The translations under genes were made by a program, and so were the position numbers. Below the pieces are notes generated by a model. It did no database searches and was not told the DNA's origin. It saw nothing but the letters and a program-made list of their open reading frames with translations. A stretch of 13,590 bases of DNA from UBA3496 sp964558115 (lineage in GTDB: Bacteria; UBA8248): NCBI GenBank assembly GCA_964558115.1, contig CAZLCI010000053.1:1-13590 (forward strand), in the 5' to 3' direction. Below, piece by piece: positions 1 to 5,467 of this stretch. Each line of letters opens with the position of its first letter. The stretch's first letter is position 1.

Positions 1-219
1 ATCTAAATCTTTATTTTTTTGATCTGTATCAGGAAAATAATATCCTATATCTCCTAAAGCAACTGCTCCCAAAAGAGCATCACTAATTGCATGTACAACT
101 ACATCAGCGTCTGAATGACCATCAAGACCTTTGTCAAAGGGTATCTTCACTCCCCCCAAAATTAATAACCGATTAGGAATCAACCTATGAACATCATAAC
201 CAATCCCAACTTTTAACAT
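1..219 (-). CDS. ispF: 2-C-methyl-D-erythritol 2,4-cyclodiphosphate synthase (IspF), N-terminal part, cut by window edge
   Basis: IspF closes CDP-methylerythritol 2-phosphate into methylerythritol cyclodiphosphate, releasing CMP, in the cytosolic MEP isoprenoid pathway. My translation of the first 73 residues gives the family signature: GYDVHR at residues 7-12 (Asp9 and His11 are metal ligands), GGVKIP, then GHSDADVVVHAISDALLGA, whose His43 is the third metal ligand, and FPDTD near the cut end. The ATG at 219 is preceded by AGGA about 8 bases upstream. The gene starts 25 bases after the ispD stop on the same strand, the classic ispD-ispF operon order. The remaining half, roughly 85 residues, lies beyond the left edge. 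Identification is secure. Confidence 0.96.
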   Translation of the reverse strand, partial: MLKVGIGYDVHRLIPNRLLILGGVKIPFDKGLDGHSDADVVVHAISDALLGAVALGDIGYYFPDTDQKNKDLD

Positions 220-244
220 TTAATAAATCCTACGAAGTTATATG

Positions 245-1000
245 TCAATTAAGTTTTTTCTCCTGCCTAAGATAGAATTCGGCCAATAACAAATCCTCTT
301 TGGTAGTTATTTTAACATTCATTTTATTCGAAAGAACAATTCGAGATTTCACTCCTATATTTTCTAACAAAGATGATTCGTCAGTTACTTCGGAATTGTC
401 ACCTTTAAAATCTGTATAAGCTCTTTCCAAGAGTTCTTTCCTAACAACTTGAGGGGTTTGTGCACTCCAGATATTTTCTCTAGAAACTGTCTGAAGTGTA
501 TTCATTGACTCATTACTAAGTTTTAAGGTATCTGTTATTGCAAAAGCAGCAAGACTAGCACCTGTGTGATAAGCCTCTAACAAACACCTCTCTAGCAAAT
601 CCTTGGTAAATAAAGGCCTAACTCCATCATGAACTACTACCCATTTCACTTCATTTGGAAGAGCATTTAATCCATTTTTTACCGAACTCTTCCTATCAAT
701 TCCTCCCTCAACTAATTTTATATCTACTAAAGAATCATTTGGAATAATAACTGAATCCAGTTGTTTTTTTGGAAGTACTAAAGAAATGTAATTAAGTAAT
801 TTAGAATTTATTAATCTTTCTAGCACATGTAAGACTATGGGTTTGCCATTCAGTTTACGGAATTGTTTCTTTTTATTTCCTTGCAAACGCTCACCAAGAC
901 CTGCAGAAGGTATAATTGCCCCAACAGTAACGGGATCAGGTAGTTTTTTAAATGACTCTTTTTCTATACTTATTTTATCTTCTCTTTTAGAACGATTCAT
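245..1000 (-). CDS. ispD: 2-C-methyl-D-erythritol 4-phosphate cytidylyltransferase (IspD)
   Basis: IspD joins CTP and methylerythritol 4-phosphate to give CDP-methylerythritol, the step before the CDP-ME kinase and IspF. The 251 residues contain the nucleotide-binding segment PSAGLGERLQGNKKKQF at 31-47. Arg38 and Lys45 align with the catalytic Arg20 and Lys27 of E. coli IspD. Further landmarks are VHDGVRP in the middle, SAQTPQ, TDESSLLE and a C-terminal KMNVKITTKEDL. An N-terminal extension of about 26 residues, charged and rich in Lys and Glu, precedes the domain. No alternative start codon lies closer to the core, so the ATG at 1000 is kept although its ribosome binding site is weak. It ends in TGA, showing that TGA is a normal stop in this genome. 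Confidence 0.95.
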   Translation of the reverse strand: MNRSKREDKISIEKESFKKLPDPVTVGAIIPSAGLGERLQGNKKKQFRKLNGKPIVLHVLERLINSKLLNYISLVLPKKQLDSVIIPNDSLVDIKLVEGGIDRKSSVKNGLNALPNEVKWVVVHDGVRPLFTKDLLERCLLEAYHTGASLAAFAITDTLKLSNESMNTLQTVSRENIWSAQTPQVVRKELLERAYTDFKGDNSEVTDESSLLENIGVKSRIVLSNKMNVKITTKEDLLLAEFYLRQEKKLN

Positions 1001-1042
1001 TTTTGATATTTAAAAAGATTTATTTTTGAAATGATAAAAGAA

Positions 1043-1555
1043 TCAAAGATTATACGATTCAATGTTTTCTGCTGAACGTAGATAATCCCCTGATTTTCCT
1101 CCAGACTTTTTAATTAAACAAATCTCACCCAGAACCATCTCTTTGTCTAATGATTTACACATATCATAAACTGTAAGACCTGCTACCGAAACAGCAGTAA
1201 GGGCTTCCATTTCAACCCCAGTCCTATCAAAAGCTTTTACCCTAGAAAGAATACGTAAAAACGAAGATTCTCTTTCTAAAATATCAGGTCTAAAAAGGAC
1301 CTCAACACTCGTGATCCTAAGAGGATGACACATTGGAATTAAATTAGAACATTTTTTTGCAGCAAGGATAGAAGCAATTCTTGCGGAAGCTATAACATCT
1401 CCCTTTGGAACTTTCATATTTATGATAGAGTTTAATGTATCCGTATTCATCATAAGTGAAGCAGATGCAACGGCAACTCGTACAGTTTCCTCTTTGTGTC
1501 CAACTTCTACCATCAAAGCCCTTCCTCTTGAATCAATATGGTTTAGTTCTTCCAA
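1043..1555 (-). CDS. moaC: Cyclic pyranopterin monophosphate synthase (MoaC)
   Basis: MoaC converts 3',8-cyclo-7,8-dihydro-GTP, made by MoaA, into cyclic pyranopterin monophosphate, an early step of molybdenum cofactor synthesis. The 170-residue length is normal. Visible motifs are NHID at the N-terminus, LIPMCHPL at 72-79, TGVEMEAL at 112-119, YDMCK at 130-134 (Asp131 and Lys134 match the catalytic Asp128 and Lys131 of E. coli MoaC) and GGKSGD at 152-157. The start is a TTG at 1555 with AGGAGA five bases upstream. It lies between dcd (21 bases) and ispD (42 bases) in one orientation, so co-transcription is likely. Its product is needed by the molybdenum hydroxylase encoded at 5468-7720. The stop is TGA. 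Confidence 0.96.
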   Translation of the reverse strand: MEELNHIDSRGRALMVEVGHKEETVRVAVASASLMMNTDTLNSIINMKVPKGDVIASARIASILAAKKCSNLIPMCHPLRITSVEVLFRPDILERESSFLRILSRVKAFDRTGVEMEALTAVSVAGLTVYDMCKSLDKEMVLGEICLIKKSGGKSGDYLRSAENIESYNL

Positions 1556-1560
1556 GACTT

Positions 1561-1566
1561 TCTCCT
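1561..1566 (-). promoter_or_regulatory. Ribosome binding site fixing the TTG start of moaC
   Basis: AGGAGA on the minus strand lies five bases before the TTG at 1555. No ATG or GTG closer to the conserved NHID segment offers a comparable site, so this decides the start. Confidence 0.75.
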
Positions 1567-1576
1567 AAATGACGAC

Positions 1577-2131
1577 TTAAATTTTCGCCAGAGTTAATCC
1601 TTTTTGACTCTGATATTTACCTTTTTTATCTGCATAAGAAGTTTCGCATTCTTCATCACTCTCAAAAAACAGCACTTGGGCAATTCCTTCATTAGCGTAT
1701 ATTTTTGCTGGCAAAGGAGTTGTATTTGAAACCTCTAAGGTGACAAAACCTTCCCATTCAGGCTCAAACGGGGTGACATTTACTATTATTCCACATCTGG
1801 CATAAGTACTCTTTCCCACACATACCGTTAAAACATTTCTTGGAATTCTAAAATATTCGACAGTTCTTGCAAGGGCAAAAGAATTTGGAGGGATCAAGCA
1901 AGTATCAGATTGCATTTTAACCAAAGATCTTTCGTCAAAATTTTTTGGATCAACAATAGTCGAATTCACATTCGTAAATATCATAAATTCATCCGCAATC
2001 CTTATATCATACCCATAGGAAGAAACTCCAAAAGATATTTTATCTCCCCTAACTTGCTTCTCTTCAAAAGGTTCAATCATTCCTTTTTCTTTTGACATCT
2101 TAGAAATCCACTTATCAGATTTTATACTCAT
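1577..2131 (-). CDS. dcd: dCTP deaminase (Dcd)
   Basis: Dcd deaminates dCTP to dUTP, the main route to thymidylate precursors in many Gram-negative bacteria; it acts as a homotrimer. The 184 residues match the family over their full length. SSYGYDIRI lies at 37-45, the phosphate-binding GKSTYARCG at 106-114, and EPEWEG at 123-128 is followed by TLEVSNTTPLP. Glu133 in that last segment corresponds to the catalytic Glu138 of E. coli Dcd. A C-terminal SYADKKGKYQSQKG segment closes over the nucleotide in known structures. The ATG at 2131 follows GAGGGG. It lies 35 bases after the foldase gene and 21 before moaC, so it is probably part of the same transcript. Confidence 0.97.
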   Translation of the reverse strand: MSIKSDKWISKMSKEKGMIEPFEEKQVRGDKISFGVSSYGYDIRIADEFMIFTNVNSTIVDPKNFDERSLVKMQSDTCLIPPNSFALARTVEYFRIPRNVLTVCVGKSTYARCGIIVNVTPFEPEWEGFVTLEVSNTTPLPAKIYANEGIAQVLFFESDEECETSYADKKGKYQSQKGLTLAKI

Positions 2132-2166
2132 TTTTCCCCTCTTTAATAAACAAATTGGAAATATAC

Positions 2167-3021
2167 TTATTTAAAATTTTCCAGAAATATTTTCGTATTA
2201 CTCTTATTTTCTAGTTTTTTCATAAGCAATCGATATCTTTCATTATGTTTAGATTGAATAAAAAACATTCTCAAATTTTCCTTAACATCTTCAAATTTTG
2301 CATCTTTAGATGTTATGTGTTCTGAAACTCTGAATATTTCCCAACCAAGTCTAGTTTTAAAAGGTTTACTTACTTGACCTACAGGGAGTGCAAAAACTAA
2401 TTTTTCAACTTTTTTGGGCAAAGTTCCTTTTTCAACTGTTCCTAAAACTCCTCCTGATTTCCGAGTTGGTTGATAAATTGATCTAGAGCGAGCGATATTC
2501 GAAAAAATCTCTCCACTTTTTATAAATTTTAGAACTTCCAACGCATTTTTTTTAGAACTAACGACTATATGACTCAGAGTAACAGACTCTTTCCTCTTAA
2601 ATCTCTCTTTATGAACCGCAAAGAACTTTTTTAGAACTTCATCACCAACGATAACGTCGGAATACACTTTCTCCTTGAGAAGGAAATCTTTAAAAATTCT
2701 CTTTTTTGTTAAAGAAGATAGTTTAACAACTTCCTTCTTTGAACCTACGCCAAGACGTTTTGCTTCTTGAAAAAGCAATTCAGAATGAACCATCTGTTCT
2801 AGAAATTTCCTTTTGTTCTTTTTAACACGAAGTTTCATAGCAGAAGAAAGCAAACTAAGTCGAAATTCTATATCAGCCATAGTAATTTTATATCCATTAA
2901 CAGAGGCAACAATGACATTTGATTTTTTAATATTCTTTTTTGCATCGACTGTAGAAACTTGCAAAAAAAGAAAAAGAATTGGGAAAAATAAAAATAGTTT
3001 TAAAGCTAAAGAATAGTTCAT
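2167..3021 (-). CDS. Secreted peptidyl-prolyl cis-trans isomerase, SurA/PpiC-like (parvulin domain)
   Basis: This is probably a periplasmic foldase that helps outer-membrane proteins mature. Residues 1-27 form a Sec signal peptide: a Lys8 region, a Leu/Phe-rich core and a VDA cleavage site before KK. No lipobox cysteine is present. Residues 36-140 resemble the helical SurA_N chaperone region, with the VNGYKITMADIE opening typical of SurA/PpiC relatives. Residues about 146-234 are one parvulin domain (LSHIVV, then SGGVLGTVEKG, then ALPVGQVSKPF and GWEIFRV). E. coli SurA has two parvulin domains; here there is one and the protein is shorter (284 residues) and very rich in Lys. The ATG at 3021 has GAGGAA four bases upstream. 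It heads the dcd-moaC-ispD-ispF run. Confidence 0.88.
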   Translation of the reverse strand: MNYSLALKLFLFFPILFLFLQVSTVDAKKNIKKSNVIVASVNGYKITMADIEFRLSLLSSAMKLRVKKNKRKFLEQMVHSELLFQEAKRLGVGSKKEVVKLSSLTKKRIFKDFLLKEKVYSDVIVGDEVLKKFFAVHKERFKRKESVTLSHIVVSSKKNALEVLKFIKSGEIFSNIARSRSIYQPTRKSGGVLGTVEKGTLPKKVEKLVFALPVGQVSKPFKTRLGWEIFRVSEHITSKDAKFEDVKENLRMFFIQSKHNERYRLLMKKLENKSNTKIFLENFK

Positions 3022-3045
3022 AGGTTTCCTCTAAACTTGTAGATT

Positions 3046-3075
3046 CTTTTACCATACATATTAAAAGAGTACCAA
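3046..3075 (-). promoter_or_regulatory. Candidate promoter for the foldase-dcd-moaC-ispDF run
   Basis: On the minus strand TTGGTA (3075-3070) is followed after 18 bases by TAAAAG (3051-3046), with an extended -10 TG one base before it. It lies about 25 bases upstream of the foldase ATG, in a 115-base gap. A 7-base inverted repeat (TCTTTTA / TAAAAGA, 3045-3068) overlaps it. AT-rich DNA makes chance matches common. Confidence 0.35.
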
Positions 3076-3136
3076 ATTAAGTTTAATGCACTGAGAATAA
3101 AACTTCTACAACGAAAACTTATTTATCCTTAACTAA

Positions 3137-4063
3137 TTAAAAAAAAGAAACAACAACATAAAGAAAATAAGTAGTTAGCAGGAAAAAACCAGATAATTTT
3201 TTTATTTTTTTCCTGAAAAAAATAAAAAACAAAAATAAACTCATCATTAGAACCATAAAAGGCAAATCAAAAAAATAGGTCTTATGAGATATTTTAAGAG
3301 GATTATAAAGGGCTGCAGAACCAACTACCCAAGTTAAATTAAGAATATTTGCTCCTACCACATTACCTAGAGCAATTCCACCATGTCCTTTCAATGAAGA
3401 AGCAACTGCCATAACCAACTCAGGCAAAGATGTTCCAATTGCTACCATTGTAAGAGCAATGACTATTTCTGGAACACCCATAAGTTTAGCTATGGGAATA
3501 ACATTACCAACTACAAGGTAACTTCCAAACAGAACAAACGAACCACCAAAAACAAAAAATAAGATTATTTTTTTGAAACTATCTTCACATTCATTAGTTG
3601 ATTCCTCAAAACTTCTACCTAAAGAAGAGAAAATTAAATACAAAATCGCAACTGACAAAAGAATTAATCCTAATATCCTACTGATAAAACCATAACCAAA
3701 AAAATAAGAGTATGAATAAATAAATATGCCCATTAGTAGCATAAGAATACTTTTAGAACTTATCTCTCTTGATTTATTAATTGGACTGATAATTGCAGAT
3801 ACTGATAATACTAACCCTAAATTACAAATGACCGAACCTACTGCATTTCCAAAAGCTGTATCAGGTTGATTTTTTACTGAAGCAAGAAAAGAAACAGAAA
3901 ATTCGGGTAAAGTTGTAAAAATGCTAACTAATGTCGCGCCAATAACTAACTTGGGGACTTTCAACTTATTTGCAATCGCAACGGATGAATCTGTAAACCA
4001 ACTCGCTCCCTTTGATATAAGAACAAGACCAAAACAAAATTTAAAAACAAAAAGCAGAGTCAA
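3137..4063 (-). CDS. Calcium/sodium antiporter (YrbG/CaCA family)
   Basis: An inner-membrane cation exchanger expected to swap Ca2+ for Na+ (or H+). The 308 residues are almost wholly hydrophobic, with about ten membrane segments in two homologous halves. Each half has the alpha-repeat of the Na+/Ca2+ exchanger superfamily. The first is TTLPEF at 50-55 with GNAVGSVICN at 72-81; the second is TSLPEL at 211-216 with GNVVGANILN at 233-242. Glu54 and Glu215 correspond to the ion-binding acidic residues of NCX-type exchangers. The start is TTG at 4063 behind CAGGAAA six bases upstream; no nearer ATG exists. The gene is divergent from the methyltransferase gene and is separated from the foldase gene by 115 bases. 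The transported ion is inferred from the family. Confidence 0.92.
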   Translation of the reverse strand: MTLLFVFKFCFGLVLISKGASWFTDSSVAIANKLKVPKLVIGATLVSIFTTLPEFSVSFLASVKNQPDTAFGNAVGSVICNLGLVLSVSAIISPINKSREISSKSILMLLMGIFIYSYSYFFGYGFISRILGLILLSVAILYLIFSSLGRSFEESTNECEDSFKKIILFFVFGGSFVLFGSYLVVGNVIPIAKLMGVPEIVIALTMVAIGTSLPELVMAVASSLKGHGGIALGNVVGANILNLTWVVGSAALYNPLKISHKTYFFDLPFMVLMMSLFLFFIFFRKKIKKLSGFFLLTTYFLYVVVSFF

Positions 4064-4069
4064 TTATAG

Positions 4070-4076
4070 TTTCCTG
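4070..4076 (-). promoter_or_regulatory. Ribosome binding site fixing the TTG start of the antiporter gene
   Basis: CAGGAAA on the minus strand lies six bases before the TTG at 4063. It supports TTG as a real start, since there is no ATG in frame nearby. Confidence 0.65.
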
Positions 4077-4205
4077 TAAAATAAAAAAAGTTTAAAAGGC
4101 GGGAAAAGAACATAATTCTAAAAATAAAAACTATATATTTATTTTATAATAATTTAATACTAATCTAAACTTATTAAAACAATTACAATTACAAAAAAAA
4201 TTTGC

Positions 4206-4232
4206 TTGAAATTTATACGAGTATGGGATAAT
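4206..4232 (+). promoter_or_regulatory. Candidate extended -10 promoter for the methyltransferase/OsmC genes
   Basis: TTGAAA (4206-4211) is followed after 15 bases by GATAAT (4227-4232), with the extended -10 TATGG directly before it. The same bases form an inverted repeat GATAA-TTT-TTATC (4227-4239). It lies in the 213-base divergent gap 4064-4276, which is extremely AT-rich and otherwise shows only A/T runs and several weak TATAAT-like words on both strands. Confidence 0.4.
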
Positions 4233-4262
4233 TTTTATCAATATTTTAAAGATTTTTTAACC

Positions 4263-4268
4263 GAGGAA
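4263..4268 (+). promoter_or_regulatory. Ribosome binding site fixing the TTG start of the methyltransferase gene
   Basis: GAGGAA sits eight bases before the TTG at 4277. A second TTG at 4270 is out of frame and too close to the site. Confidence 0.65.
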
Positions 4269-4276
4269 TTTGCACT

Positions 4277-4903
4277 TTGACCAATCAGTACTCAATAGAA
4301 AAAATTTATGACCGCTGGGGGAAGTTTTATGACATTTTCTTCAAGAAAGTTTTTAGCGAGGGAAGAAATGTTGGAGTAGAACTTCTACAACTTAAATCAG
4401 ACGAAAAATTACTTGAAGTAGGTGTTGGTACAGGTCTTTCACTGCCCTTGTACCCAAAATCATCTGAAATAATAGGCATCGACATTTCTTCAAAGATGCT
4501 AGAAAAAGCTGAAGAAAAGGTAAGAGACCTGAATTTAGAAAATGTTGACCTTGCTGTAATGAATGCACAAGAAATGGAATTTCCTGACAATACTTTTGAC
4601 TGTGTAACTGCTTGTTATGTAGTTAGCGCAGCTCCAAATCCACAAAAGGTAGTCTCCGAAATATGTCGTGTTTGTAAACCTAATGGTAGAATTGTATTTA
4701 TTAATCATTTCAAAAGTCAGAATTTTTTGTTGGCAAAGTTTGAAGAACTGATTAATGGAGCATGTAAAAAGATCGGATGGGAAACAACACTAGATCTAGA
4801 CCCCCTTTTAAAAACCAATAATTTAACTTTAATTGCACAAGAACGTGTAAATGTATTTAATTATTGGAAAGCTGTTTTATGCATAAATTCTAAACAGAAA
4901 TAG
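4277..4903 (+). CDS. pmtA: PmtA-like phospholipid N-methyltransferase (class I SAM-dependent)
   Basis: This enzyme probably methylates phosphatidylethanolamine stepwise to phosphatidylcholine on the cytoplasmic face of the membrane, using S-adenosylmethionine. The 208 residues contain the Rossmann methyltransferase core. Motif I is LEVGVGTGLSLPLY at 46-59, the acidic loop is GIDISSKML at 67-75, FPDNTFD is at 102-108, and KPNGRIVFINHF at 134-145 follows the last core helix. The GVGTGLSLPLYP form of motif I, an N-terminal YDRWGKFYD, FSEGR at 26-30 and the NHF segment resemble PmtA of Rhodobacter-type bacteria more than UbiE or MenG. Substrate is inferred from this resemblance. The start is TTG. 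It is one of only two plus-strand genes here and lies 79 bases before the selenoprotein gene. Confidence 0.8.
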   Translation: MTNQYSIEKIYDRWGKFYDIFFKKVFSEGRNVGVELLQLKSDEKLLEVGVGTGLSLPLYPKSSEIIGIDISSKMLEKAEEKVRDLNLENVDLAVMNAQEMEFPDNTFDCVTACYVVSAAPNPQKVVSEICRVCKPNGRIVFINHFKSQNFLLAKFEELINGACKKIGWETTLDLDPLLKTNNLTLIAQERVNVFNYWKAVLCINSKQK

Positions 4904-4938
4904 AATTTACTTCATTGCCAGGTTTAATAAATATTTGC

Positions 4939-4952
4939 TTGATAAAAATCAA
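4939..4952. promoter_or_regulatory. Perfect FNR-type palindrome upstream of the selenoprotein gene
   Basis: TTGATAAAAATCAA is an exact match to the FNR/ANR consensus TTGAT-N4-ATCAA. It ends 30 bases before the ATG at 4983. That is too close to the start for classical activation at -41.5, so if functional it would more likely repress a promoter just upstream. Which FNR/CRP-family regulator might bind is unknown. Confidence 0.5.
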
Positions 4953-4970
4953 AAAACAAGAAAATTCAAC

Positions 4971-4976
4971 GGGAGA
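4971..4976 (+). promoter_or_regulatory. Ribosome binding site fixing the ATG start of the selenoprotein gene
   Basis: GGGAGA lies six bases before the ATG at 4983. An in-frame TTG at 4935 lacks any such site and would place the FNR-type palindrome inside the coding region, so it is rejected as start. Confidence 0.7.
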
Positions 4977-4982
4977 TTGCTC

Positions 4983-5462
4983 ATGTCGGATACAGAAAAT
5001 ATTATTCACACTTCGAAAGCGAAAATTATTAAAGAACCTGGAAAAGCTATGAAGACGGGTTTTTTTGAAGCCTTCCCGAATGACCCTATCCCTTATGGAG
5101 TACATGGAGGGATTAAAAATTTTTATAAAGTTGAGCCAGAAGTAGAAAGACCGGCCACTCTAGATCATCTTGTAGCATCCGTGGCTGGTTGACTAACTGG
5201 AAATATGAGTAGCGCGCTGGAAGCGCGTGGAATTTCTACCTATCCAGACAATCTAGTTGGTCACGTAGAAGGGTACATTGAAAACGTTGAAGGAATGCCT
5301 TTAATAACAAAAATTAAAATTCACTATACTGTAAAAATCCCAAAAGGGACAAAAAAAGATGCAGAAAGAGCATTAAGGATACACGATAGGGGTTGCCCCG
5401 CAAGCCAAAGCGTACAAAGAGGAATTAAAGTAGAACATACTGCAGAATTCGAAGAAATATAA
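4983..5462 (+). CDS. Selenocysteine-containing OsmC/Ohr-family protein (in-frame TGA read as Sec70)
   Basis: OsmC/Ohr proteins are thiol peroxidases that reduce organic hydroperoxides with two conserved cysteines. Read through the TGA at codon 70, this frame gives one 159-residue protein of normal family length. Residues 58-69 (PATLDHLVASVAG) match the segment before the first redox cysteine. TGA then occupies that cysteine position, and LTGNMSSALEARGI continues the same helix. Cys138, in HDRGCPASQSVQ, is the second conserved cysteine. No frameshift or second stop occurs, and the two halves are in one frame. A hairpin fitting a bacterial SECIS follows the TGA. The start is ATG 4983 with GGGAGA. 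The stop lies five bases from the convergent hydroxylase gene. OsmC-like selenoproteins are, as I recall, reported from marine metagenomes. The alternative is a Cys-to-stop pseudogene. Confidence 0.88.
5190..5192 (+). other. In-frame TGA predicted to encode selenocysteine (Sec70)
   Basis: The codon lies between the ...SVAG and LTGN... halves of the OsmC-like protein, at the position of the first catalytic cysteine. TGA acts as an ordinary stop in ispD, moaC and gpsA in this window, so a genome-wide code change does not explain it. TGA differs from the Cys codons TGT and TGC by one base. Confidence 0.85.
5198..5238 (+). promoter_or_regulatory. Predicted bacterial SECIS hairpin
   Basis: The RNA directly after the UGA can form a lower stem UGGAAAU (5198-5204) with AUUUCUA (5232-5238), seven pairs including one G-U. 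An internal loop of 7 and 3 bases follows. The upper stem is GCGCGC (5212-5217) with GCGCGU (5223-5228), six pairs including one G-U. The apical loop is UGGAA (5218-5222), with G at its second position. Twenty-five bases separate the UGA from the loop. Distance, small G-containing loop and stable upper stem fit known bacterial SECIS rules for SelB binding. The GC-only stem stands out in AT-rich coding DNA. Folding was done by eye. Confidence 0.8.
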
Positions 5463-5467
5463 AAAAT

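Noticed and set aside
4084..4200. Origin-like or curved AT-rich element in the divergent gap
   Set aside because: No DnaA-box cluster or repeat series was seen; the A/T runs are explained by overall base composition and divergent promoters.
4935..5192. Separate 85-residue gene ending at the TGA
   Set aside because: It is only the first half of the OsmC-like protein; the frame continues past the TGA with family-matching sequence. Its TTG start at 4935 also lacks a ribosome site.
5190..5192. Reassigned genetic code (TGA as Trp or Gly)
   Set aside because: TGA ends ispD, moaC and gpsA at the expected family C-termini, and Trp is encoded by TGG throughout.
5205..5462. Separate 85-residue gene starting at ATG 5205
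   Set aside because: The ATG is Met75 inside the OsmC helix, lies in the internal loop of the predicted SECIS, and has no ribosome binding site.
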